The translations under genes and the position numbers were made by a program. The notes beneath the pieces are model-generated. The model saw only the letters and a list, made by a program, of their open reading frames with translations. It was not told where the DNA came from and searched no databases. This document shows positions 6,565-13,108 of a DNA stretch of 19,510 bases, piece after piece (positions within the stretch are counted from its first letter, which is position 1; each line of letters begins with the position of its first letter). This stretch comes from DAOUMU01 sp034409055 (lineage in GTDB: Bacteria > Chloroflexota > Anaerolineae > 4572-78 > J111). The stretch is taken from the NCBI GenBank assembly GCA_034409055.1, contig DAOUMU010000149.1, positions 1-19,510 of the forward strand, in the 5' to 3' direction.

Positions 6565-7679
6565 AATTGCTTCAAGGCCTCCTCTAGCCGGGTCATTTCA
6601 GCCGATGTGCCAATGCTGAACCGTAAATGATCGGTCAACCCCGGTGAATTGTAGTGCCGAACAAAAATACCTTGCTTTGCCAGCCACTTTTTCACCTCCA
6701 GGGCCTGGTGTTTGGTTACTTTACAGAGAATAAAGTTAGCCTGGCTGGAATAGGGCTCGAATCCATCGAGCTGATTGAGTACAACATAGAATTTCTCTCG
6801 TTGTTCGACCAGCCGGGCCACATTAGCCAATAGCCGCTTCCGGTCAGCCAGCGAAACTTGGGCCGCTAATTGCCCGGCCAGGTTGACATTATAGGGTTGC
6901 TTTATTTTCCACAAATGCTTAATAAGAGCTAATGGAAAAGCGCCATAGCCAATGCGTAACCCGGCCAGTCCGGCCCACTTGCTAAACGTTCTCAGGACAA
7001 TTAGATTGGCGTAATCCCTGACCCAGTGGATGCGACTGCCCCCACTAAATTCCACGTAGGCTTCGTCTAACACAATGATCGCTGGCAGGGCCAGTAAGCG
7101 TTCAAGTTCATCGTCGCCAAGCCGGGAGCCATCTGGATTATTAGGCGAGGTGACGAAGATGATTTTTGGCTGACCTGGCTTGTCTCTCCCTTCCCTTCGT
7201 CCGGTGGTAAATACTGCCTCGATCTGATCAATGGCCAGGGAAAAATCGGGTCGCCGCCAGACATTGATGATCTCTGCCCCGTTCACGTCAGCATCAAAGG
7301 CATACATGCCAAAGGTGGGTGGGCAGTTGACAATAGCATCACCCGGCTGGATGACAAGGCGCATAATCAGATCAATCAATTCATCTGCGCCGTTACCAAC
7401 CAGTAAATATTCGGCCGCCAGGCCGGTGTAATCGGCCAGGGCTGTCCGTAGTTCGCGGCTCTCTGGATCTGGATAAATATGTAAGTAAAGCGCTTCGGCC
7501 AGGACCTGGGCCACCAGGGGTGAGGGGCCGTAGGGGTTTTCGTTAGCGTCTAACTTGACAATTTCTTCCGGTCGTCGTCCCAGTTGTTGCGAGAGCACTT
7601 CAAAGGGTAAAATGGGGGTATAGGCCTCCAAACTGACAACATTGGGACGGATGAGAGAGCCGGGATCAAAGCTCGCCAT
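6561..7679 (-). CDS. hisC: Histidinol-phosphate aminotransferase HisC
   Basis: A PLP-dependent fold type I aminotransferase converting imidazole acetol phosphate and glutamate to histidinol phosphate. Family features are KLDANENPYGPSP near the N-terminus, LLVGNGADELID, the TSPNNPDG loop, VLDEAYVEF, and the PLP lysine in RTFSKWAGLAGLRIGYG (about Lys234-236). Its stop overlaps the HAD-like start by 4 bases (ATGA-type). The start is ambiguous: ATG at 7679, or TTG at 7685, which has AGAGG 8 bases upstream and overlaps the preceding stop. I list the ATG form (372 residues); the TTG form has 374. Confidence 0.95.
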   Translation of the reverse strand: MASFDPGSLIRPNVVSLEAYTPILPFEVLSQQLGRRPEEIVKLDANENPYGPSPLVAQVLAEALYLHIYPDPESRELRTALADYTGLAAEYLLVGNGADELIDLIMRLVIQPGDAIVNCPPTFGMYAFDADVNGAEIINVWRRPDFSLAIDQIEAVFTTGRREGRDKPGQPKIIFVTSPNNPDGSRLGDDELERLLALPAIIVLDEAYVEFSGGSRIHWVRDYANLIVLRTFSKWAGLAGLRIGYGAFPLALIKHLWKIKQPYNVNLAGQLAAQVSLADRKRLLANVARLVEQREKFYVVLNQLDGFEPYSSQANFILCKVTKHQALEVKKWLAKQGIFVRHYNSPGLTDHLRFSIGTSAEMTRLEEALKQL

Positions 7680-7681
7680 TG

Positions 7682-7993
7682 TCAAGGGGAAAACCTCTGA
7701 TCGCGGAAGCGGCCATGTTGGGAGGTCCGAACATAGGTTTCCTCTACCCAGGTGAAATAGCCGCCGTAGTCCAGGCTAAAACCGCGACACATAATCATGT
7801 AGCCAACCGGTCTATCTTCATCATCGAAGATCAAATAGGCTTCACCCGCTTGGTGATCATTTAACAGAATGTTAATGGCGGTTTCTGTTGTAACCCACTC
7901 AGCCGACGAAGCGTCGTTTTCTTGCTCGTGGGATTCACGCATTAACTCTAACAAGGTTGGTTTGTTGTTTTGATTGGCTTGTTGAATTTTCAT
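7682..7993 (-). pseudogene. Truncated GNAT acetyltransferase-like ORF between hisD and hisC
   Basis: The 103-residue product looks like the N-terminal half of a GNAT acetyltransferase: a helical start KPTLLELMRESHEQE, then AYLIFDDEDRPVGYMIM, FSLDYGGYFTWVEETYVR (about 74-91), which corresponds to strands beta2 to beta4. In a complete GNAT protein, YVR is followed at once by the acetyl-CoA loop R/Q-x-x-G-x-G/A. Here it reads TSQHGRFRDQRFSP and stops, and neither other frame continues the domain before hisC begins. It is thus either a gene truncated by a deletion joining it to hisC or a short remnant kept for coupling. It overlaps the hisD stop region and ends at the hisC start. It cannot be an ordinary acetyltransferase. 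Confidence 0.6.
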
Positions 7994-9330
7994 AGTCTTT
8001 TCCTTACGGCTGTGGCATGTGCTTCCAGGCCTTCTGCCTCGGCCAGAATTTGGGCGGCCGGACCGATGACAGCGGCTTCTGCGGCATTCAGCCCAAATAT
8101 GCTGATAATTTTGGTAAAGTCTCGTACGCTAAGGGGACTGGCAAAGCGAGCAGTTCCCATGGTGGGCATCACATGCGTTGGCCCGGCCGTGTAATCGCCG
8201 AGGACCTCATAGGCGTGCTCACCTAAAAAGATACCCCCGGCATGTTTGACCTGGCCGACCAAGGCCCACGGATCTCGCACGTGGAGACACAGATGCTCGG
8301 GGGCATACAGGTTGCTCAATTCAATGGCCTCTGCCAGGTCAGTGCAGATGACCGCGCCGCCTTGATGTTGCAGGCTTTCGGCAATAATTTCGGCCCGGGG
8401 GAGATTCTCAATCTGCTGGCTAACTTGAAGCTGCACCGCTTCTGCCAGAAGTTGGCTGGGAGTAACCAAAATGGCCGAAGCCAGGGGGTCATGTTCAGCC
8501 TGAGCCAGTAAATCGGCCGCCACCAGGACCGGGTTGGCCTCTGCATCGGCGATGATGAGCGTTTCGGTCGGACCGGGCAGGCCGTCAATATCAACCTGAC
8601 CGTATACCTGCCGTTTGGCCAGGGTGACAAAAATATTGCCCGGTCCCACGATTTTGTCCACCTTGGGTAAGGACTGCAAACCGTAAGCCATCGCGGCCAC
8701 GGCCTGGGCCCCCCCGATGCGGTACACAGCGTCCACCTCGGCCACTTTGGCCGCAGCTAACAACACCGGCGCGATTTTGTCTTCACGACCGCTGGGCGTA
8801 GTCACGATCACTTCTTTAACCCCGGCCACCCGGGCCGTGACAGCACCCATAAGCAGGGTGCTGGGATAAGGCGCGCTCCCGCCGGGGGCGTATACCCCCA
8901 CGCGCTCCAGGGGCAGAATCATTTGACCCAAGGCACCCCCATCGCTACGCCAATCCAGCCAGCTTGCCGCGGGTTGCTTCTGATGAAAGGCACGAATACG
9001 GTCGGCGGCAAAGTGAAGCGCCTCTCGCAGATCAGCCGCGATACTGTCATAGGCGGCCTCAATCTCGGCCTGGGAAACGATTAAACCTGGCAATCGTAGC
9101 CCGTCTATTTTCTCGGTCCAATCTATCACCGCTGCCTCACCGCGTTGTCGGACGTCAAGCAAAATACGCTGGACGGCCGTTTCCAGGCTGAGCATTTCGC
9201 CGAAGACACGTTCAATCCCCCTGGCCAGGCTTGGCGTGAGTTTGACCTCACCCACCGGCAAACGGCGCAGAATGGTTTGGCGCGCTTCTTCGGCCCTGTA
9301 AAGGCGAAATAGATTAGCGGTCATAGCCAT
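7990..9330 (-). CDS. hisD: Histidinol dehydrogenase HisD
   Basis: A 446-residue zinc-dependent NAD enzyme that oxidises L-histidinol to histidine in two steps. Recognisable segments include LPLERVGVYAPGGSAPYPST (written here in part), VTTPSGREDKIAP, RIGGAQAVAAMAYG, VGPGNIFVTLAKRQVYG, DGLPGPTETLIIAD, AQAEHDPLASA, the catalytic Glu-His in NLYAPEHLCL, and the C-terminal GPTHVMPT and SPLSVRDFTK. The length is normal. Its start overlaps the hisG stop by 17 bases (ATG at 9330; the second ATG at 9324 also overlaps). Confidence 0.97.
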   Translation of the reverse strand: MAMTANLFRLYRAEEARQTILRRLPVGEVKLTPSLARGIERVFGEMLSLETAVQRILLDVRQRGEAAVIDWTEKIDGLRLPGLIVSQAEIEAAYDSIAADLREALHFAADRIRAFHQKQPAASWLDWRSDGGALGQMILPLERVGVYAPGGSAPYPSTLLMGAVTARVAGVKEVIVTTPSGREDKIAPVLLAAAKVAEVDAVYRIGGAQAVAAMAYGLQSLPKVDKIVGPGNIFVTLAKRQVYGQVDIDGLPGPTETLIIADAEANPVLVAADLLAQAEHDPLASAILVTPSQLLAEAVQLQVSQQIENLPRAEIIAESLQHQGGAVICTDLAEAIELSNLYAPEHLCLHVRDPWALVGQVKHAGGIFLGEHAYEVLGDYTAGPTHVMPTMGTARFASPLSVRDFTKIISIFGLNAAEAAVIGPAAQILAEAEGLEAHATAVRKRL

Positions 9331-10360
9331 CGATGCCTAATGTGTCCAGTAGTTTGAGCCAACGGGGCGGCTCCTCTTCAAAGATGTAGGTGACGGGCAG
9401 AACCAATACCCCACTCCCGCCAATGGCCCGCAATTGCTCAATGGCCCGGTTTAGCCGGTCTTTGCGGACCACAATGCTAATAGCGTACCAGCCTGTATCG
9501 GTCAGGTCTCGCAGATAAACCCGGCTAATGGTCGGTCCTTGTAAGCCGCCCAGGTCTGATTGCGCGAATACCTTTTGGGCAACTTCTTCCGGCGCGTTGC
9601 CTCGCATATTGGCAATAACGGCGTAATGCTCAAGAGCCCGCAGATGAGCCTCAAAACGTTCCAGCATTTCCCGGGCCGCAGCCAGCACCCGGGGGCGCTC
9701 GGCCAGGGCGGTCCGGTTGCCGATGAACACGGCCTGGCTTTTTAATAGTTGTCCTCCTTCAATCTGTTTTAACCGGTTTTCACGCAGGGTGACCCCACTG
9801 CTGACCAGGTCAACGATAAAATCAGCCGACCCCATTTGAGGAGCCGCTTCCAGGGCTCCATCGGCGTAGAGAATACGATAGGGTTTAATGTTATGCTGAT
9901 CGAAAAAGGCGCTTGTCTGGCGCTCATATTTACTGACAACCCGTAACGGGCGGTGGGTGTTGGTCCTGGCCAGCGTGGCCAGGTCGGTGATTGAATTAAC
10001 CTCGGTCCAGGCTTCAGGCACGGCGATAGACAGACGGCAATGTCCGTAGCCCAGGGCATCATGCAGGATGACCACTTCATCGGCAGTGCCCCGGTATTCC
10101 ACCACCGTATCAAAACCAACGATGCCTAAATCCAGGTCACCATCACGGACCTTGCGTACCACGTCCGCCGACCGTTGGAACCAGACTTCCAGATGGGGAA
10201 TCTCAGCAATTTTGGCAATATATTGACGGGGATTAACCTTGTTAACCGGTAAACCGCACTCTCGCAGAAAGACCATGGTCTCATTTTCCATCCGGCCTTT
10301 GCTGGGTAAAGCCAATCTTATACCTGTTCGATTTTTAGTTGGTGTTTGTAGTGGCAGCAT
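9314..10360 (-). CDS. hisG: ATP phosphoribosyltransferase HisG, long form with regulatory domain
   Basis: First gene of the operon, condensing ATP with PRPP in the committed step of histidine synthesis. RLALPSKGRMENET near the start, DLGIVGFDTV, HCRLSIAVPE, RVVSKYERQTSAFF and the PRPP-binding region SADFIVDLVSSGVTLREN are typical of the catalytic domains. About 110 further residues after position 240, including TGWYAISIVVRKD and LRAIGGSGVLVLPVTYIFEE, form the C-terminal ACT-like domain that binds histidine for feedback inhibition; it is therefore the hexameric long form, needing no HisZ. I prefer the ATG at 10360 (348 residues); a TTG at 10378 adds six residues but has no ribosome-binding site. 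Confidence 0.95.
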   Translation of the reverse strand: MLPLQTPTKNRTGIRLALPSKGRMENETMVFLRECGLPVNKVNPRQYIAKIAEIPHLEVWFQRSADVVRKVRDGDLDLGIVGFDTVVEYRGTADEVVILHDALGYGHCRLSIAVPEAWTEVNSITDLATLARTNTHRPLRVVSKYERQTSAFFDQHNIKPYRILYADGALEAAPQMGSADFIVDLVSSGVTLRENRLKQIEGGQLLKSQAVFIGNRTALAERPRVLAAAREMLERFEAHLRALEHYAVIANMRGNAPEEVAQKVFAQSDLGGLQGPTISRVYLRDLTDTGWYAISIVVRKDRLNRAIEQLRAIGGSGVLVLPVTYIFEEEPPRWLKLLDTLGIDGYDR

Positions 10361-10469
10361 ATAATATCTTTTAGACAAGCTAGTTGAAATAATTGGTGTT
10401 GCATGAAGCTAATGAAACAGGTAAAATAGAATACGAAGCCATTTCAAGGCAACGATCTTTTCTCTCCAG

Positions 10470-10499
10470 ATTTTACATCATAACGATTACTTTTGCCAA
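10470..10499 (-). promoter_or_regulatory. Candidate promoter of the his operon
   Basis: On the minus strand TTGGCA (10494-10499) and TAAAAT (10470-10475) lie 18 bases apart. Transcription would begin near 10463, leaving a leader of roughly 100 bases before hisG. I see no His-rich leader peptide, T-box or attenuator hairpin in that leader. Confidence 0.4.
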
Positions 10500-10538
10500 T
10501 GAGGGCAGAGGTGTAGCTAAGTTCACAATCTCAGAATT

Positions 10539-10623
10539 GTTGCAAAGTCGCTTGAGCCGCACCCTTCGATACGCCTTCACTACGCCGCAACTACTCAGGA
10601 TGCCTCTTCTCAGACTTTGTAGC
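10539..10623. repeat. Imperfect palindromic element (REP/MITE-like relic)
   Basis: GTTGCAAAGTC...TTGAG at 10539-10556 is the imperfect reverse complement of CTCAGACTTTGTAGC at 10609-10623. Between the arms lies GAGCCGCACCCTTCGATACGCC followed by CTACTCAGGATGC, which itself pairs weakly. It occupies the middle of the 420-bp divergent region between hisG and the receiver gene, upstream of the receiver promoters. The rest of that region holds the promoters listed and no believable gene. Confidence 0.4.
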
Positions 10624-10647
10624 AGCCCGTACATAATCCAATGACTC

Positions 10648-10675
10648 TTGACACTCGACCCACCTATGTTATACT
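10648..10675 (+). promoter_or_regulatory. Upstream (distal) promoter P1 for the receiver-ModE operon
   Basis: A consensus -35 TTGACA (10648-10653) and -10 TATACT (10670-10675) are separated by 16 bases. The TATACT box is the same as in the second promoter 61 bases downstream. Confidence 0.55.
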
Positions 10676-10707
10676 TTAGTTATGACAAATTTCATGCTAT
10701 ATTTACG

Positions 10708-10736
10708 TTGCAAATTCATCTTAACCGTGCTATACT
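10708..10736 (+). promoter_or_regulatory. Downstream (proximal) promoter P2 for the receiver-ModE operon
   Basis: TTGCAA (10708-10713) and TATACT (10731-10736) are 17 bases apart. Initiation near 10743 would leave a leader of about 110 bases before the GTG start at 10853. The leader contains TAGGTGGGGCTCCCTA followed by an A-run, a weak local dyad of unknown meaning. Confidence 0.6.
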
Positions 10737-10852
10737 CGCTTATGTTTCATAATTTAGATAGGTGGGGCTCCCTAGAAAAAAAACAAATCGGCGAATAAAG
10801 AATGAATCATGGCGAGTTTTGCCCCGAAAAACTAGTTAAAGGAGTAAGTAAT

Positions 10853-11242
10853 GTGGCCCACCGAATATTAATGATAGATGATGACCGGGAGATGGTCACC
10901 CTTGGCAAGCTAATTCTGGAGCGTGAGAACTTTGAAGTGCTTTCCGCTTACAGTGGGGCCGAGGGATTACAAATATTAGAGAAAGAAGACAGTAAGATTG
11001 ATTTAGTTTTACTTGATATTATGATGTTGGGGATGGATGGTTGGCAGGTATTAAAGAGCATTAAAACCAATGAAAAATATGCCAGCATCCCCGTTATTAT
11101 GTTGACTGCCCGCCACTACCTTGAAGATGAATCTGAAACAGCCAACTACTCTGAGATGTTTGATGGTTATGTAGTCAAGCCGTTTGTGGTTAGAGATTTA
11201 ATGGGCAAGATCAATGAATTGATTAGGGCACGTTCAGATTGA
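10853..11242 (+). CDS. Single-domain response regulator (CheY-like receiver)
   Basis: The 129-residue product is a stand-alone receiver domain. From the GTG start, the acidic pocket is Asp9-Asp10 (MIDDD), the phosphoacceptor is Asp55 (LVLLDIMM), followed by Gly-Met-Asp-Gly, Thr85 (IMLTAR) and Lys109 (VVKPF), so all conserved phosphorylation residues are present. No output domain follows. The GTG is preferred because AAAGGAG lies about 8 bases upstream; the frame could extend 17 codons further to an ATG at 10802, but those residues do not fit the fold. No histidine kinase is in the window. The next gene begins 4 bases after the stop, so the receiver may act through that DNA-binding protein. 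Its codons are AT-rich compared with the genes on both sides. Confidence 0.9.
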   Translation: MAHRILMIDDDREMVTLGKLILERENFEVLSAYSGAEGLQILEKEDSKIDLVLLDIMMLGMDGWQVLKSIKTNEKYASIPVIMLTARHYLEDESETANYSEMFDGYVVKPFVVRDLMGKINELIRARSD

Positions 11243-11246
11243 GCAG

Positions 11247-11585
11247 ATGCAGGTTAAAGCAAATTTTTGGATCGAGAAAGAGGATCAGGTTGTACTGAGT
11301 TCCTGGCGAGTTCAATTACTGGAGGCCATCGCTGAAACCGGTTCTATTTCGGCCGCCGCTTCAAAAATGGGCATATCGTATCGACGGGCCTGGGATAAAA
11401 TTCACGAAAGTGAGGAGCGGCTGGGCATTAAACTGGTTGACACCCAAACCGGTGGCATTGATGGCGGTGGCTCTCAACTAACCCCGGCCGCCACAGATTA
11501 TATCCATCGCTTTCATGAATTTACCTCTGGCTTGAATGATTTAATCTCCCAACGATTTTATGAATACTTTGTTCAGGGTGATTAA
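11247..11585 (+). CDS. Minimal ModE-type winged-helix transcriptional regulator (no molybdate-binding domain)
   Basis: A 112-residue protein equal to the N-terminal DNA-binding domain of ModE (LysR-like HTH): WRVQLLEAIAETGSISAAASKMGISYRRAWDKI (about residues 20-52) is the helix-turn-helix, followed by a wing with GGIDGGGSQLTPAATDYIHRF. ModE of E. coli continues with two Mop domains that bind molybdate or tungstate; here the protein ends in a short helix, so it cannot sense the oxyanion by that route. It follows the receiver gene by 4 bases and probably forms one transcript with it. Nearby tup genes make a role in molybdate or tungstate regulation likely, with the signal perhaps coming through the receiver. 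That link is inference. Confidence 0.85.
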   Translation: MQVKANFWIEKEDQVVLSSWRVQLLEAIAETGSISAAASKMGISYRRAWDKIHESEERLGIKLVDTQTGGIDGGGSQLTPAATDYIHRFHEFTSGLNDLISQRFYEYFVQGD

Positions 11586-11618
11586 ATCATTTTTTTTGGT
11601 TGGCGTTATGCCTCGTTG

Positions 11619-11639
11619 ACATAGCGTTCCTGGCTATGT
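11619..11639. terminator. Small hairpin downstream of the ModE-like gene
   Basis: ACATAGC (11619-11625) and GCTATGT (11633-11639) are perfect complements around a 7-base loop. The only T-run (TTTTTTTT near 11590-11597) comes before the stem, not after, so intrinsic termination on the plus strand is doubtful. Confidence 0.3.
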
Positions 11640-11691
11640 TCCACGCTTTATTGTGACCCCCATCGTTCAGAACCGCAGATTTGCGGGAAAC

Positions 11692-11839
11692 CGCGGATTT
11701 TTCGTATCCTCTCCAAACGTAAGGGCGAGGCAAGTCGGAGCATAGCTTGTTTGCTTCGACTACCAGCAATCCGACTTGCCTCGCCCCTACGCTACCCACA
11801 AATTTGGAGGGGATACGGTTTTTCCAATTGAAATCCGCG
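11692..11839. repeat. 148-bp interrupted inverted repeat (MITE-like or long-hairpin element)
   Basis: Three nested blocks pair symmetrically. The outer block is CGCGGATTT (11692-11700) with AAATCCGCG (11831-11839), perfect. The middle block is CGTATCCTCTCCAAA (11703-11717) with TTTGGAGGGGATACG (11803-11817), 14 of 15. The inner block is 11718-11739 with 11770-11791, 21 of 22, with core GGGCGAGGCAAGTCGGA. Extra bases on the right side make bulges. It fills most of the 330-bp gap between the ModE-like gene and the GntR gene, and has no coding capacity I would trust. Confidence 0.8.
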
Positions 11840-11867
11840 CATTCCCCCTTATCCGTGGTTCTCTTAC

Positions 11868-11895
11868 TTGCTCTTTTCTCGTTTTTTCGTATAAT
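11868..11895 (+). promoter_or_regulatory. Promoter of the GntR-PBP gene (and probably tupABC)
   Basis: A perfect -10 TATAAT (11890-11895) is preceded by TTGCTC (11868-11873) at 16 bases. Initiation near 11902 leaves only about 16 bases before the ATG at 11918, and no clear ribosome-binding site is present in that short leader. Confidence 0.6.
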
Positions 11896-11914
11896 TGTAC
11901 CGGTCTAAGTATAC
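11889..11914. promoter_or_regulatory. Dyad overlapping the -10 box and start site: likely GntR autoregulatory operator
   Basis: GTATA (11889-11893) and TATAC (11910-11914) are symmetric about the centre of ACCGGT (11899-11904). With two further pairs between them, 10 of 13 possible base pairs match. The site covers the -10 box and the predicted start point of the gene encoding a GntR-type regulator, the usual place for a repressor operator. Confidence 0.55.
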
Positions 11915-11917
11915 AGT

Positions 11918-13018
11918 ATGGCTTCAAAAGCATTTCTTTATCGACAGATTGCTGAATCTATTCGCCAGGAAATTCTGCACGGGACTCTCCGGCCTGGGGA
12001 CCGCTTACCCTCCGTCCGGGAGATGGCGACCCGGTGGCATTGTACAATTGGCACGGTCCAGCGGGCCTATGAGGAACTGGTGGACCAGGGCCTGGTGGTC
12101 AGCCGGCCTGGCCAGGGCACCCACGTGGCGGCCGTAATCCCGGCTGCAACGGTCGAACCGCTTCGCCGGGCGGCTTTGGTGCAGCGAGCCGAGGCTTTCC
12201 TGCTGGAGGTTTTGACCGCCGGTTACACCGAGACAGAAGTAGAGCAGGCCATCCGTCTGGCCCTGGACCGCTGGCGAACGCTGAGCCGGCAGTTGGCCGC
12301 CTGGCCCGAGCACACGCTGCATTTTGTGGGCAGTCACGACCCGGCCGTGGCTTTTATCACCGCTCACTTTGCCGATGTCGCCCCTGGTTATGTCCCCCAC
12401 CTGACCTTCGCCGGCAGCCTGGGGGGCTTGATTGCCCTGGCTGAAGGTGAGGCCGACCTGGCCGGCAGTCATCTGTGGGATGAGGAGAGTGATACCTACA
12501 ATGCCCCCTTTGTCCGGCGGCTTTTGCCGGGGCGGCGGGTGGCCTTGTTAACCCTGGCCCATCGCCGGCTCGGGCTTATTGTCTCCCCTTTGAATCCGGC
12601 CGGTATTACCAGCCTGGCCGATTTGACCCGGCCCGGTTTGCGTTTCGTCAATCGCCAGCCCGGCGCTGGCACGCGCGTCTGGCTGGATGCTCATCTGCGC
12701 CGGTTGGGACTGGCTCCGGAGCACATCGCCGGTTATGAACTGGAGGCCCGGACTCACTCGGAAGTGGCCCGGACCATCGCCGAAGGCCGGGCCGACGTGG
12801 GGCTGGGCGTAGAAGCGGCGGCCCGGGCGTATGGGCTGGATTTTTTGCCCCTGACCACGGAGCGTTACGATCTGGTTATTCCGGCTGAGATCTGGTCTCG
12901 CCCGCCGGTGCAGGCTTTGGCCCGCTGGCTCACGACCGACGAGGCCAGCACCCGGATCAAGGCTCTGGGTGGCTACGACGTCCGCCAGACAGGCCGGGTG
13001 GAGTGGCTGAATAATTAA
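11918..13018 (+). CDS. GntR-family regulator fused to a PBP_like (periplasmic-binding-protein type) ligand domain
   Basis: A 366-residue protein. Residues 6-72 form a GntR winged helix of the YtrA-like kind (LYRQIAESIRQEILHG, PGDRLPSVREMATRW, TVQRAYEELVDQGLV, GQGTHV). After a helical linker (about 80-105), residues 110-360 form a type 2 periplasmic-binding fold of the PBP_like family: FVGSHDPAV, FAGSLGGLIALAEGEADLAGSHLWD, RRLGLIVSPLNPAGI, FVNRQPGAGTRVWLD and GRADVGLGVEAAA. In known families this domain is found fused to molybdopterin-related proteins and regulators next to molybdate or tungstate transporters. It precedes tupA by 90 bases in the same direction. The likely role is to sense the transported oxyanion or a cofactor derivative and control its own promoter and tupABC; the ligand itself is inferred. 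Confidence 0.9.
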   Translation: MASKAFLYRQIAESIRQEILHGTLRPGDRLPSVREMATRWHCTIGTVQRAYEELVDQGLVVSRPGQGTHVAAVIPAATVEPLRRAALVQRAEAFLLEVLTAGYTETEVEQAIRLALDRWRTLSRQLAAWPEHTLHFVGSHDPAVAFITAHFADVAPGYVPHLTFAGSLGGLIALAEGEADLAGSHLWDEESDTYNAPFVRRLLPGRRVALLTLAHRRLGLIVSPLNPAGITSLADLTRPGLRFVNRQPGAGTRVWLDAHLRRLGLAPEHIAGYELEARTHSEVARTIAEGRADVGLGVEAAARAYGLDFLPLTTERYDLVIPAEIWSRPPVQALARWLTTDEASTRIKALGGYDVRQTGRVEWLNN

Positions 13019-13087
13019 AATTTGTGAGACAAGTTGCTAACTTGTCGGAGGTGCTACGGGCAAGTGAGCAACTTGCCCTACAAATTT
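13018..13087. repeat. Composite REP-like palindrome between the GntR gene and tupA
   Basis: Outer arms AAATTTGT (13018-13025) and ACAAATTT (13080-13087) enclose two hairpins: GACAAGTT / AACTTGTC (13028-13035, 13039-13046, loop GCT) and GGGCAAGT / ACTTGCCC (13058-13065, 13071-13078). It begins at the last base of the GntR stop codon. No T-run follows. It might attenuate or stabilise the message between the regulator and the transporter genes; the motif recurs elsewhere in this window. Confidence 0.75.
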
Positions 13088-13108
13088 AATCTATAAGGAG
13101 GTTGAATT

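Noticed and set aside
10379..10470. Possible his attenuator or T-box in the hisG leader
   Set aside because: No run of His codons, no T-box consensus and no terminator/antiterminator pair can be seen.
10393..10644. Plus-strand 83-residue open frame in the hisG-receiver spacer
   Set aside because: No ribosome-binding site, crosses a palindromic relic and the opposite his promoter, and shows no family features.
11587..11799. Minus-strand 70-residue open frame over the long inverted repeat
   Set aside because: It covers half of the inverted repeat and two hairpins; the translation has no coding character.
12005..12472. Minus-strand open frame of 155 residues opposite the GntR gene
   Set aside because: Antisense shadow of a well-supported gene, with no recognisable domain.
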